A DNA stretch of 34,171 nt, taken from contig JAJDAT010000017.1 in NCBI GenBank assembly GCA_029261715.1, positions 1 through 34,171 on the forward strand, written 5' to 3'. This DNA is from Nitrospinia bacterium (GTDB taxonomy: Bacteria > Nitrospinota > Nitrospinia > Nitrospinales > JAJDAT01). Shown here piece after piece: positions 17,158-25,683 of the stretch (the stretch's first letter is position 1; every line of letters begins with the position of its first letter). Under the pieces are notes generated by a model. The model ran no database searches. It was not told where the DNA came from and was given only the letters and a program-made list of their open reading frames with translations. Made by a program: the position numbers and the translations under genes.

Positions 17158-18539
17158 AAAGTTCCGCTCAATTGTTCTTATGTTTGCTTATGGTTTTGTG
17201 CGTTGGCTTATTTTCAAATCAAGCGGTCGCTCAGTCGCAGAGTCCTGAATATGAATTGGAATTATTAAAAAAGACGCAAAAAAAAGTTGATATTGCTGTT
17301 CCCAGGTTTGTGAAAGTTAACAATCCCGATGAGAAAGATTCTATTGCCGAAAAAGCTCGATCCATATTAATGGACGATTTAATATTTTCTGAATTGTTTA
17401 GGGAGGTTTCTCCTGCGCGATTTGCATCAATTGAACGAGTGAAACAGGATCCTACTCAGATTGATTATCAGACTTGGAGAAATATAGGAGCGCAATGGGT
17501 TTTAAAAAGTCAATATCAATTGGAACCTGAAACGGATTCAATCACGCTAATTTTCAGATTATTTGATGCCGCTAACGGTAAATTTGTTGTTGGTAAACGT
17601 TATCGCGCGAAGAAAAACTTTTTAAGGAAGATCATTCATAAGTTTGCGGATGAAGCTGTGTATAGATTGACTGGTAAAAAAGGTATCGCAAGCACTAGAA
17701 TTGCTTTTGTTGGTCGAATTCGCGAAAAAGGTGAAATAGTAAAAGAGATTTTTACAGCGGATGTTGACGGCCGTAACGTAAAAAAGTTAACTCGAGATGG
17801 TTCAGTACTTTTAAAACCTGCCTGGTCTCCTGAAGGAGCAAAAGTCGCTTTCAGCTCTTATTCTAAAAAAAATCCCGATTTATATATGATCGATACGAAA
17901 TCGAAAAAGAAGTGGTTAATGCTTAATTTACCAGGTTTAAATGCAGCCCCTTCTTGGTCTCCAAATGGGAATGAAATTGCTTTAGTTTTAAGCAAGGATT
18001 TGAATTCTGAAATTTATTCTTTTACAAAAACTCGAAAGTTAAGAAGATTGACTAAACATTATAGCATTGATACTTCACCCTCTTGGTCTCCTGATGGGGG
18101 GAAAATAGTATTTGCTTCTGATAGGTCGGGTTCTGGTTTTCCACAGATTTATATTATGAATAGTCTAAATGGAGATCAGGATGCCGTTACTAGAATATCA
18201 TTCAACTCTTCTCATAATGACAATCCTGCTTGGTCACCGGATGGGAATAAGATTGCTTACACTTCTAAAGTTGGAGAACACTTTCAAATTAAAATTTACT
18301 ATCTGAAAGATCGAAAGACCGTTATTTTTACAAATGGAAATGTTGATCGGGAAGAGCCTTCCTGGTCGCCTGACGGGAGCTTTTTGGTTTTCCAGGAAAC
18401 TCGTAATAACCGTTCTCATTTAGCATTTAAGAGGATTGGAGGAAGTAAGATCCGTCGCTTTATTCCTAAAAAGGAAGAAGGGCTTATGATAGATTCCATA
18501 GGAGAGTTTCATCCCGCCTGGTCTCCATATTTAAATTGA
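17154..18539 (+). CDS. tolB: Tol-Pal system protein TolB
   Basis: The 461-residue periplasmic protein has a signal peptide (about 1-26, ending NQAVAQS), an N-terminal TolB domain to about 170, and a beta-propeller made of WD40-like/PD40 repeats, seen as repeated (A/S)WSP(D/E)G or WSPNG motifs near residues 222, 264, 310, 358, 403 and 458. TolB shuttles between Pal and TolA at the outer membrane. Standard length is about 430, so it is slightly longer. Its ATG overlaps the end of tolA. tolQ-R-A-B would be one transcript, ending here; pal is 429 bases away. Confidence 0.95.
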   Translation: MKSSAQLFLCLLMVLCVGLFSNQAVAQSQSPEYELELLKKTQKKVDIAVPRFVKVNNPDEKDSIAEKARSILMDDLIFSELFREVSPARFASIERVKQDPTQIDYQTWRNIGAQWVLKSQYQLEPETDSITLIFRLFDAANGKFVVGKRYRAKKNFLRKIIHKFADEAVYRLTGKKGIASTRIAFVGRIREKGEIVKEIFTADVDGRNVKKLTRDGSVLLKPAWSPEGAKVAFSSYSKKNPDLYMIDTKSKKKWLMLNLPGLNAAPSWSPNGNEIALVLSKDLNSEIYSFTKTRKLRRLTKHYSIDTSPSWSPDGGKIVFASDRSGSGFPQIYIMNSLNGDQDAVTRISFNSSHNDNPAWSPDGNKIAYTSKVGEHFQIKIYYLKDRKTVIFTNGNVDREEPSWSPDGSFLVFQETRNNRSHLAFKRIGGSKIRRFIPKKEEGLMIDSIGEFHPAWSPYLN

Positions 18540-18968
18540 CCTTTTATTGGACAATAGGATATTTTTTTCAGTACCTAATTCAAATCTAGCTTTCCTTTCG
18601 GTCTAAATATAGTATAATTAATAGATAATCAATATCTCATCTAAAGATAAATAATTTATCGCTTTACCTTTGTTTTTTGGGAGAGTTTATTTTTTTCAAG
18701 AAATCGAAGATAAACAAGGTGAATTTATTTATATAATTAAATTATTCATGTTTTTAAGGTTGTTAGATTTACCTTAGATTACTTGATTCGTTGGTCATAT
18801 AGTGGTATTTTATAAGCACTTGAAAATATTGATTTAAGCGTTTATTATGGTATTCTATTAATAGTATTAAAAAGGTAGAAGCTTAATTTCTGGAGAACTT
18901 TCTCCATTTATATATTGATTTAATAAAAGCGCTAAGTTTATTAGGTTTAATTTTTAAAGAGGAAAATA
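18540..18968. other. Long intergenic region between tolB and pal
   Basis: About 430 AT-rich bases with no credible gene on either strand. It holds the pal promoter at 18820-18848 and several AT-rich -10-like hexamers, such as TATAAT at 18613-18618 without a matching -35. A 5-bp hairpin after tolB followed by T-rich sequence (about 18546-18569) is too weak to call a terminator. Confidence 0.5.
18820..18848 (+). promoter_or_regulatory. Sigma-70-type promoter of pal
   Basis: TTGAAA (18820-18825) and TATTAT (18843-18848) are separated by 17 bases, 5/6 matches each. A start near 18855 would give a leader of about 110 bases before pal. This explains how pal is expressed separately from tolQRAB. 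Confidence 0.55.
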
Positions 18969-20015
18969 ATGAAAAAAATTACGACTAGTCAATTATTAGT
19001 AGGTTTGCTCATTTCCGGGTTGATAGGGGGATGTGCTGCAAAACCAACTCCAGTGCCTCCGGACGTAATGGCTAGCAACTTGGCTGGTTCTGGAGCTGAC
19101 TCTTCTATGGCAAGTTCGGGATCTACTTCCAAGATGTCAGAATCTGGGGTGAGTGGCTCTGGAGTAATGGAAAATAGTTCAAGTTCAAGTTCAATGGGGA
19201 GCAGTTCAATGGGAAGCGGTAGTTCTGCCGCAGGTAGCTCTTCCGCCGATACATTAGGTCGATTCACCGATATACCAATCCAGGAAACTGAACTTTTTGG
19301 ACCTGGAATTTCTACTGAAGGACCGGGAAGCCCTGTAATGAGTTCAAACTCTATGTCTGGGTCAGGTTTTGGTTCTTCTAAGTCGGGAGGAATTGACCCA
19401 TATGGCGGTTTTATCTCCCCTGGTTTAGCAAATTCCGGTGATTTAGCTGGTGGCGGTACTGTGGGAGAAGGTTCCAGGGCTGGAGGAATTGGCGGTTTTG
19501 GAAAAGGTTTAGGCGGCGGTATGGGCTCCGGTAAAGATGGGGTTGATATTGGATTTGGTTCTGGCCATGCAGGGTCTGGTGGAACAGCTTCAGGCGGTAG
19601 CCATGATTATTCTGGGGCTGCTGATGGCAAATCTTATGAACCTCTTGCTGAAGTAGCTCGTTTAAAACCATTTGAACCTACTGAAGATTTACAAGATATT
19701 CATTTCGATTATGATAAATATGACTTAGATGCCACTGCAAAGAGTACTTTGAATAAAAATTCTGATTGGTTAAAACAAAACCCTTCATCGAGAGTTGAGA
19801 TTCAAGGTCATTGTGATGAAAGAGGCACAAATAACTATAATTTAGGGTTAGGAGAACGACGCGCCATTGCGTTAAAAAAATATCTGATTTCACGAGGAAT
19901 TTCCAAAGATCGTCTTTTTACTATTAGTTACGGCGAAGAGCGTCCTTTTTGCCAAGATAGTACAGAAGATTGTTGGAAAAATAATCGACGAGGGCATTTT
20001 TTAGTTTCAAACTAA
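18969..20015 (+). CDS. pal: Peptidoglycan-associated lipoprotein Pal with a long Ser/Gly-rich linker
   Basis: The 348-residue protein has a lipoprotein signal (lipobox IGGC, Cys 22) and a C-terminal OmpA-like domain (about 237-346). That domain includes [18 protein letters not shown], the [28 protein letters not shown] core with the diaminopimelate-binding Asp and Arg, and SYGEERPFC. The roughly 200 residues between are low complexity: Ser-rich to about 95, then Gly/Ser-rich to 215. Typical Pal is about 170-200 residues, so the linker is the oddity. It anchors the outer membrane to peptidoglycan and cycles between TolB and TolA. AGAGGA precedes the ATG. Confidence 0.95.
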   Translation: [348 protein letters not shown]

Positions 20016-20044
20016 CCTAGATCGATTTTAATCGGACTTTCAAT

Positions 20045-20085
20045 AATGCCGAAACGGAGGTTCATCTCCGTTTCGGTATTTTCCC
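20045..20085 (+). terminator. Intrinsic terminator-like hairpin after pal
   Basis: CCGAAACGGAG (20049-20059) pairs perfectly with CTCCGTTTCGG (20066-20076) across a 6-base loop; AATG/TATT extend the stem with one G-T pair. The following tract is T-rich (TTTTCCCTTTC) but interrupted. A second, smaller TTCGG...CCGAA hairpin follows at 20105-20126 and repeats part of the same sequence. Confidence 0.7.
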
Positions 20086-20140
20086 TTTCTAATATCTTTC
20101 CTTTTTCGGTATTTCCTTATTGCCGAAGCGCTTGTAAAAA

Positions 20141-21919
20141 ATGAAACAGAAAAAAGTCGCCAAAGTTTTTATTTTGGGTTTTTTGTTGATTGGAGTTTTT
20201 CTTCCGTCGTTAGGGTTTGCAGGTCTTTTTGACGACGACGAAAAACGATGGGACTACCTGTTTAAAACTTTAAAAAAGATTAACCTCAGGTTATCCGACT
20301 TAGAAACAAAAGAAATGCAAGCTTTGAAGCAAGCTCAGGGCCAAATGTATTCTCAATTAGAAGAAATTCAGAGAATACTGCCTAGTTTGCAAGGAATAAT
20401 GGAAGTAAACAAATCCGATATCGACAATAAAATTTCGAGCTTGTTGACAAAAACTGAGGAGACCCAAACGCTAGCGGTTAATCAAGAGCAACGCATGCAA
20501 GCCGATTTAGCCGCAATGAAAACCGAGTTAGAAAGGGTTCTTCAAACGATTAATGACAGTTTAGAAAATCACAAGGCTGGAATTGTAAATGAATTTGGTT
20601 TAATTAAGCAAGGCGTTGCCGCCGACATCAAAACGTTAGCGGATTCAAATTCCCAGAATTTTAAAAATTTTTCAGATGCTACAACTCAATCTTTTAATCG
20701 TGTTGTTGAAAATTTAAACGTTCAGAATAAAAATATTTCAACCACTAATAAAACATTAAAAGAAGAATTAATTCCAGCCATAATCCAAGAGAACAAAAAC
20801 TCACTCAGCCAAATCATTGCCAGAATTGGCCAGAATAAAGACGAGATTTCCCAACAGAATGAAAAGTTATTTCAAATTTTGGAAAATACTTTAACTGTTC
20901 AACAAACCAATCAAAATCAATTGGTTGAGAATATTAACAAGGTTAACGGTAATATTGCCTTGTATGGACAAGGTTTTAATAACTTAGAGGCCGCTTTAAA
21001 TACGAATTTAGGGGATTTAAAGAAAAATCAAAACCTTGTCGCAACTTCTATTACTCAAAACTCCAAAAGCTTAGGTTTGATCAATACGAATATTAAGACT
21101 GTTGCAGACAATATGGAAAAAACGGTTGGGTCCGTAAATACATCGATGGCTCGTCTTCAAGAAATCTCTAATCAAAATAGCGATAAATTGATTAAAATAA
21201 GTGAGCTGTCTTTAAAAACCGTTACTGAAAAAATGGATCGTTCTGCAGAAGCCATTAGTGTCGGTACGGAAAACGCGAAACAAACTAATGAAAAATTAGT
21301 TAAAGTTGTTGATATCTTAAAGAGTTCGGCTAGCCAATCTAAAGTTTTTGATCAAAAGTTAGACGCGGCCATCTCGAAAGTAAATCTTAGCGAATCCCAA
21401 ACGAAAGCGTCTGACGAAAAGTTAACTCAGTTGATTGAATTATTTCAAGCGAACGCGCAGTTCGTCCAAAAATTAGAGAATGATTTAAACCTTTCTTCGC
21501 AAAAAGTAGATGAAAACCAAGCTAGCGTACTTTTAGCTAATGAGAAGCTGGCTAAACTAATCGAAATTTTGAAGACCATTGCAGTTTCGCAAGCAAGAGT
21601 CGACGAAGTGGTTGTTGCCCAAAAGCAAGTAGTTCAATCTCAGGATCAAATCATTGCCGCTCAACAACAAATGTCGACAGCACAGAATCAGATCTATGAA
21701 AATCAGGGCCAGATCGTAGAAACTCAAAAAATATTAGCTAAGGCTCAAGAACAGGCCACAGCTTCGAGAGAACAAATTATTCGAAGTCAGGTGGAGATTA
21801 AAGAGGCGTTAGCCGATTTACGTAGAAAAGCTAATGTGAATATTGCGCGAAATGACGATATAAAAAAGAAACAAGACAAGATCGAACAAGCCTTAAAAAC
21901 TGGCGGAGCGATGCGGTAA
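20141..21919 (+). CDS. Long periplasmic coiled-coil protein in the cpoB/ybgF position
   Basis: The 592-residue protein has a signal peptide (about 1-27, with a hydrophobic core and FAG cleavage site) and is otherwise almost entirely heptad-rich, Gln/Asn/Lys/Glu helix to the end, with no cysteine-rich, catalytic or membrane segment that I can see. The first part, RWDYLFKTLKKINLRLSDLETKEM then QLEEIQRILPSLQGIMEV, recalls the trimeric N-terminal coiled coil of CpoB/YbgF, but the TPR domain of CpoB is absent. Loose repeats such as ASDEKL, ANEKLAKLIEIL and KVVDIL recur with similar spacing. Function is unknown; position after pal suggests an envelope role. Confidence 0.75.
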   Translation: MKQKKVAKVFILGFLLIGVFLPSLGFAGLFDDDEKRWDYLFKTLKKINLRLSDLETKEMQALKQAQGQMYSQLEEIQRILPSLQGIMEVNKSDIDNKISSLLTKTEETQTLAVNQEQRMQADLAAMKTELERVLQTINDSLENHKAGIVNEFGLIKQGVAADIKTLADSNSQNFKNFSDATTQSFNRVVENLNVQNKNISTTNKTLKEELIPAIIQENKNSLSQIIARIGQNKDEISQQNEKLFQILENTLTVQQTNQNQLVENINKVNGNIALYGQGFNNLEAALNTNLGDLKKNQNLVATSITQNSKSLGLINTNIKTVADNMEKTVGSVNTSMARLQEISNQNSDKLIKISELSLKTVTEKMDRSAEAISVGTENAKQTNEKLVKVVDILKSSASQSKVFDQKLDAAISKVNLSESQTKASDEKLTQLIELFQANAQFVQKLENDLNLSSQKVDENQASVLLANEKLAKLIEILKTIAVSQARVDEVVVAQKQVVQSQDQIIAAQQQMSTAQNQIYENQGQIVETQKILAKAQEQATASREQIIRSQVEIKEALADLRRKANVNIARNDDIKKKQDKIEQALKTGGAMR

Positions 21920-21985
21920 AGCAGTTCTTTCCTTTTATTTTCTAATAAAACTTTTTCAAACCTCGCTTTTACAATTAACCGCGCA

Positions 21986-23377
21986 ATGGCAAAATCCACC
22001 ACTATTTTTGTATGTAATGGTTGCGGGCACCGCGCCCCAAAGTGGTTAGGAAAATGTCCAGAATGCGAAGAGTGGAATTCTTTTGCAGAAGAAGCCGTAA
22101 AATCGAATAGTCCACGATCCCGCCAAAAAAATTCGCCATCTCAAAAACGAGTTCAACCTATTACAGAAATAGCCGGTGGAGAATCCCAAAGGTTTTCTAC
22201 AGGATTAGAAGAATTAGATAAAGTCCTAGGAGGCGGTCTGACTGTTGGATCTTTAGTTTTAGTTGGAGGAGATCCAGGAATTGGTAAATCAACTCTTATG
22301 CTGCAAAGTATGGGACTTGCCGCAGGTAAAGGAAAAAAAGTTTTATACGTTTCTGGCGAAGAATCTCCTGAACAAATAAAGTTACGCGCTGAACGCCTAG
22401 GTAGCCTTTCTGATACACTCTTGGTCAGTTCGGAGATTTGTATAGAAGATATCCTAGATTTAGTAGATAAGATCAAACCAGAGATATTGGTGCTTGATTC
22501 TGTCCAAACATTTTTTACGAGAGAATTAACTTCCGCTCCTGGAGCGATTGGACAAGTTAGAGAGGTGGCTTTTAGGGTCATGCAGGAGATTAAGCCGCGC
22601 GGAATTCCTACTTTTTTGATAGGACACGTCACTAAAGAGGGGGCGTTAGCGGGTCCTAAAGCGCTTGAGCATATTGTTGATACTGTTCTTTACTTCGAAG
22701 GCGAAAAAAATCATGCTTACAGAATATTGAGAGCCGTAAAGAATCGATTTGGTCCTACCCCGGAGATGGGCGTTTTTGAAATGTGTCGAGATGGTCTTAG
22801 GCCGGCGGACAACCCTTCTGAAATATTTTTATCAGAAAGACCCGAAGACGCTCCAGGCTCTGTTATAGTCTCTATTGCCGAAGGTTCTCGACCCTTATTT
22901 GTCGAAGTTCAGGCATTAGCAAGTTCTTCTTCAAGTATTGGCATGCCAAGAAGAATGGCGACAGGTATAGACCCTAACAGAGTTTCTTTGTTGATTGCAA
23001 TTTTGGAAAAACGACAGGGGCTGCATCTACAGGGCGAAGATATTTTTGTTAATATAGCTGGTGGAATTAGGATATCGGAACCTGCCGCCGATCTTGGAGT
23101 TGCCGCTGCAATAGCTGGCAGCTTTCGCAATATTTCCATAGATCCAGGAATTGTGATGATGGGTGAAATTGGGTTGGCGGGAGAAGTACGATCTATTCTG
23201 AATTTGGATACCAGATTATTGGAGGCAGAGCGTTTAGGATTTTCACAATGTATTATTCCGACGTTGCCAAAAAATTGGTCGCAACCTGGCGAAGGACGTC
23301 TGAAAATTAAACCCGTAAAGAATTTAGGCGAAGCGCTAGAAGCGGTTTTTAAAACTGTTGTTAGCGATTCTTTTTAG
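21986..23377 (+). CDS. radA: DNA repair protein RadA (Sms)
   Basis: The 463-residue protein is full length. A four-Cys zinc finger lies at C10, C13, C24 and C27 (CNGCGHRAPKWLGKCPEC). The RecA-like core has Walker A GGDPGIGKST (94-103), Walker B ILVLDS (about 166-171), and the RadA-specific KNRFG motif (251-255). The C-terminal part is a Lon-protease-like domain (ILEKRQGLHLQGEDIFVNIAGG and later) that lacks the need for catalytic residues. RadA is a branch-migration helicase that processes recombination intermediates and stalled forks. Cytoplasmic. Confidence 0.97.
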   Translation: MAKSTTIFVCNGCGHRAPKWLGKCPECEEWNSFAEEAVKSNSPRSRQKNSPSQKRVQPITEIAGGESQRFSTGLEELDKVLGGGLTVGSLVLVGGDPGIGKSTLMLQSMGLAAGKGKKVLYVSGEESPEQIKLRAERLGSLSDTLLVSSEICIEDILDLVDKIKPEILVLDSVQTFFTRELTSAPGAIGQVREVAFRVMQEIKPRGIPTFLIGHVTKEGALAGPKALEHIVDTVLYFEGEKNHAYRILRAVKNRFGPTPEMGVFEMCRDGLRPADNPSEIFLSERPEDAPGSVIVSIAEGSRPLFVEVQALASSSSSIGMPRRMATGIDPNRVSLLIAILEKRQGLHLQGEDIFVNIAGGIRISEPAADLGVAAAIAGSFRNISIDPGIVMMGEIGLAGEVRSILNLDTRLLEAERLGFSQCIIPTLPKNWSQPGEGRLKIKPVKNLGEALEAVFKTVVSDSF

Positions 23378-23407
23378 CTCCTCTAACAATAACTTTGAGT
23401 TATAAAA

Positions 23408-24121
23408 TTGACCGAAAATTTTCAAACAATTGATAATTTGTCTGTTGTTATTCCCGCCGGAGGACAAGGCTTGAGGATGGGCGCTAAGGTGCCAAAGCAA
23501 TTTATAGAATTAAAAGGAAAACCTATAATTCACCATACAATTGCCGTTTTTGAAGCCTTAGATTGGGTTGATGAAATTATTCTTTGCGTTCCAGAGGCGG
23601 AAGCTTCTCATGTAAAAAAAGAAATGTTCAACCGGTCTAAGGTTAAAGTGGAGGTCGGCGGAGAAAAACGTCAGGATTCCGTTTATAATGGTTTAAAAGC
23701 GATCGATAGAAACTCTGGTTTTGTTGCGGTACATGATGGAGTTCGTCCCTTTATAACCGAAGAATTGATTAAGACCGTTTATGAAGCGGCAAAAGAATTT
23801 GGCGCGGCTATCGCCGCTATTCCAGTCAACGATACTTTAAAACGCGCCGACGGTGAAGGGCTGTTGCAGGAAAATGTGGATCGAGAAAACCTTTGGCGCA
23901 TGCAAACTCCCCAAATTTTTCAAACAAAACTATTGATGGAAGCTATGGAAAAAGCTCAAAGCGAGTCTTTTTGTGGCACAGACGAAGGTTCTTTAATTCA
24001 GTTTATAGGGAAACCTGTAAAGTTTATATTAGGTTCCGAATTTAATATTAAAATTACGCGACCAGAAGATCTAATTCTTGGTGAATGGATATCTTCTTTG
24101 GATAAACTTGATACTAAGTAA
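23408..24121 (+). CDS. ispD: 2-C-methyl-D-erythritol 4-phosphate cytidylyltransferase IspD
   Basis: The 237-residue protein contains all IspD blocks: VVIPAGGQGLRMGAKVPKQF (nucleotide binding, with the catalytic Arg and Lys), GGEKRQDSVYNGL, VAVHDGVRPFI, VNDTLKRA and GSEFNIKITRPEDL. It makes CDP-ME in the non-mevalonate isoprenoid pathway. The start is TTG at 23408; the next in-frame Met lies inside the nucleotide-binding loop, so a rare start codon is required. Domain content shows no fused IspF. 30 bases after radA, so likely co-transcribed. Confidence 0.95.
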   Translation: MTENFQTIDNLSVVIPAGGQGLRMGAKVPKQFIELKGKPIIHHTIAVFEALDWVDEIILCVPEAEASHVKKEMFNRSKVKVEVGGEKRQDSVYNGLKAIDRNSGFVAVHDGVRPFITEELIKTVYEAAKEFGAAIAAIPVNDTLKRADGEGLLQENVDRENLWRMQTPQIFQTKLLMEAMEKAQSESFCGTDEGSLIQFIGKPVKFILGSEFNIKITRPEDLILGEWISSLDKLDTK

Positions 24122-24126
24122 TTTTT

Positions 24127-24357
24127 ATGAAACCACTAGCTGTTGCCTTTATTGGAATAATTAGTTTAGCGTATTTGCTAAATCCGACGGCTGGCCTTTT
24201 TGAATTGATTCCAGATAACATACCCTTAATAGGAAACCTGGATGAAGCGACCGCCTGCGCTTTAATTCTTGCAGCTCTAAGATATTTTGGTTTTGATTTA
24301 ACTGGATTTTTACGGACCACTTTGGACGAAGAGAAACCGCCTAAAAAAGACTCTTAA
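24127..24357 (+). CDS. Small YkvA/DUF1232-like membrane protein
   Basis: The 76-residue protein has a hydrophobic N-terminus (residues 1-30) followed by FELIPDNIPLIGNLDEATA, which resembles the DUF1232 signature (Pro-x-Asp-x-Ile-Pro-Asp-x-Ile-Pro-x-Ile-Gly-x-Leu-Asp-Asp), then a second hydrophobic stretch and a charged tail. The biochemical role of this family is not known to me. It follows ispD by 5 bases. No strong ribosome site is seen, so it may be translated by coupling. Confidence 0.65.
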   Translation: MKPLAVAFIGIISLAYLLNPTAGLFELIPDNIPLIGNLDEATACALILAALRYFGFDLTGFLRTTLDEEKPPKKDS

Positions 24358-24468
24358 GTTTTTTTGTTTTTTGCGGTTAAAATTTGTTTGCTTCTGTAAA
24401 AAATTCTTTAAAATAATTGGACTTATTCTAAATTTAATTTTTTATCCGTTTTTAATAGGAGAAAATAT

Positions 24469-24906
24469 ATGCTAGCTGTTGGATCTGAAGCTCCAAATTT
24501 TACGGTAAAAGATCACAATAATATTCCTATGACTCTTTCCAATTATCGTGGAAATAAAGTTATTTTGTGGTTTTATCCTAAGGCAGATACGCCTGGTTGC
24601 ACTATCGAAGGTAAAGGTTTTCGCGACGAGTTCAAAAATTTTGAAGAGAAAAATGTGGTGATCTTAGGCGTAAGTCTCGATACCGTTGAGGAAAATAAAG
24701 CGTTTGCAGAAAAGTTTGAGTTTCCCTATCCCCTTTTATGCGACGTGGATAGAGATATAGCCTTGGCCTATGGGGCTGTGAAAAACAAAGACGATCAATA
24801 TGCGGCGAGAATCACCTATGTGATAGATGTTGAAGGGAAAATTGCCGAAGCGATTGAGAGCGTTGATACGAAAAACCACGCTTCTGACCTTTGTTCTCGT
24901 ATATGA
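24469..24906 (+). CDS. bcp: BCP/PrxQ-type peroxiredoxin
   Basis: The 145-residue protein has the AhpC/TSA fold with the family block VILWFYPKADTPGCTIEGKGFRDEF. The peroxidatic Cys is residue 44 in the TPGCT motif. The resolving Cys usual five residues later in PrxQ/BCP (TPGCTxxAC) is replaced by Lys49; other Cys are at 76-80 (LLCD) and 142. It would reduce peroxides with thioredoxin or another thiol as partner. Strong AGGAG site upstream. A bidirectional terminator follows. Confidence 0.9.
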   Translation: MLAVGSEAPNFTVKDHNNIPMTLSNYRGNKVILWFYPKADTPGCTIEGKGFRDEFKNFEEKNVVILGVSLDTVEENKAFAEKFEFPYPLLCDVDRDIALAYGAVKNKDDQYAARITYVIDVEGKIAEAIESVDTKNHASDLCSRI

Positions 24907-24928
24907 TTGATTGCAGTTCTTCTAAATA

Positions 24929-24966
24929 AAAAAACCGCCCAGGATTTAACCTGGGCGGTTTTTTAT
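24929..24966. terminator. Bidirectional intrinsic terminator between convergent bcp and a glycosyltransferase gene
   Basis: AAAACCGCCCAGG (24931-24943) pairs with CCTGGGCGGTTTT (24950-24962) across a 6-base loop, with A run on the left and T run on the right. It can serve both converging transcripts. Confidence 0.92.
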
Positions 24967-24989
24967 TAAAAGTCGAACTTTATATACAG

Positions 24990-25673
24990 TTAACTAAAAA
25001 ATCGAAATTTGAGGATGAACCAAACGGCGGCAACTCCGTCTTTCCAGGTTATTTTTTTTCCGTGGGCATAATCGCGGCCGCTGTAAGAAATTGGAACCTC
25101 ATAGATTCTAAAATTAAGTTTAGCAATTTTACTGGTAAATTCTGGTTCAAAACCAAATCGGTCGCATTTGAACGTCATTTGGTCCAGAACTTTTTTGGTA
25201 AACACCTTATACCCTGTTTCCATGTCTGTTAGATTTAGATCTGTCAGCATATTAGACAAAGTGGTCAAGGCTTTGTTTGCAAGGTAATGCCAGAAAAACA
25301 TCACCCGATGTGGACCTCCTAAAAACCTAGATCCAAAAACTACATCGGCGCGATTGTCCTCAATCGGTTCTAATAGCTTTCCATAATCGGAGGGGTCGTA
25401 TTCAAGATCGGCGTCTTGGATAACGACTACATCTCCTTCCACATGATCAAAACCAGTGCGCAGGGCAGCGCCTTTGCCCTGGTTGTGTGCATGGAACAGG
25501 ACTTTTATATTAGGCTGATTTTCGTATTCTTTCAGGATGTCTCTAGAGCCATCGACTGAAAAATCGTCAATCAAAATAATTTCTTTTTCCCACTTAACAG
25601 ACATTACTCGATCGATAATTTCTCGAAGAGTATCCTTTTCGTTATATACGGGAATTACGACCGAAAGCTTCAC
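24990..25673 (-). CDS. GT2-family glycosyltransferase, DPM1-like (dolichol/polyprenol-phosphate mannosyltransferase type)
   Basis: The 227-residue protein is one GT-A domain: SVVIPVYNEKDTLREI, then IILIDDFSVDGSRDIL, NQGKGAALRTGF, VVIQDADLEYDPSDY (the metal-binding Asp-x-Asp) and the DPM1-like DMETGYKVF and EFTSKIA blocks. There is no C-terminal membrane segment, which resembles short DPM1-like enzymes that transfer a sugar to undecaprenyl phosphate. The start is GTG at 25671-25673, 10 bases after the DUF5989 stop, so coupling with it is likely. Confidence 0.85.
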   Translation of the reverse strand: MKLSVVIPVYNEKDTLREIIDRVMSVKWEKEIILIDDFSVDGSRDILKEYENQPNIKVLFHAHNQGKGAALRTGFDHVEGDVVVIQDADLEYDPSDYGKLLEPIEDNRADVVFGSRFLGGPHRVMFFWHYLANKALTTLSNMLTDLNLTDMETGYKVFTKKVLDQMTFKCDRFGFEPEFTSKIAKLNFRIYEVPISYSGRDYAHGKKITWKDGVAAVWFILKFRFFS

Positions 25674-25683
25674 AGAATCTAGA

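Noticed and set aside
18802-18817. GG-N10-GC match upstream of pal as a sigma-54 promoter
   Set aside because: The -12 block reads AAGC rather than TTGC; the nearby sigma-70-type site fits better.
19411-19893. Minus-strand frames within pal, Gln/Asn/His-rich
   Set aside because: They are mirrored low-complexity codons of the Ser/Gly linker of Pal; no independent signal.
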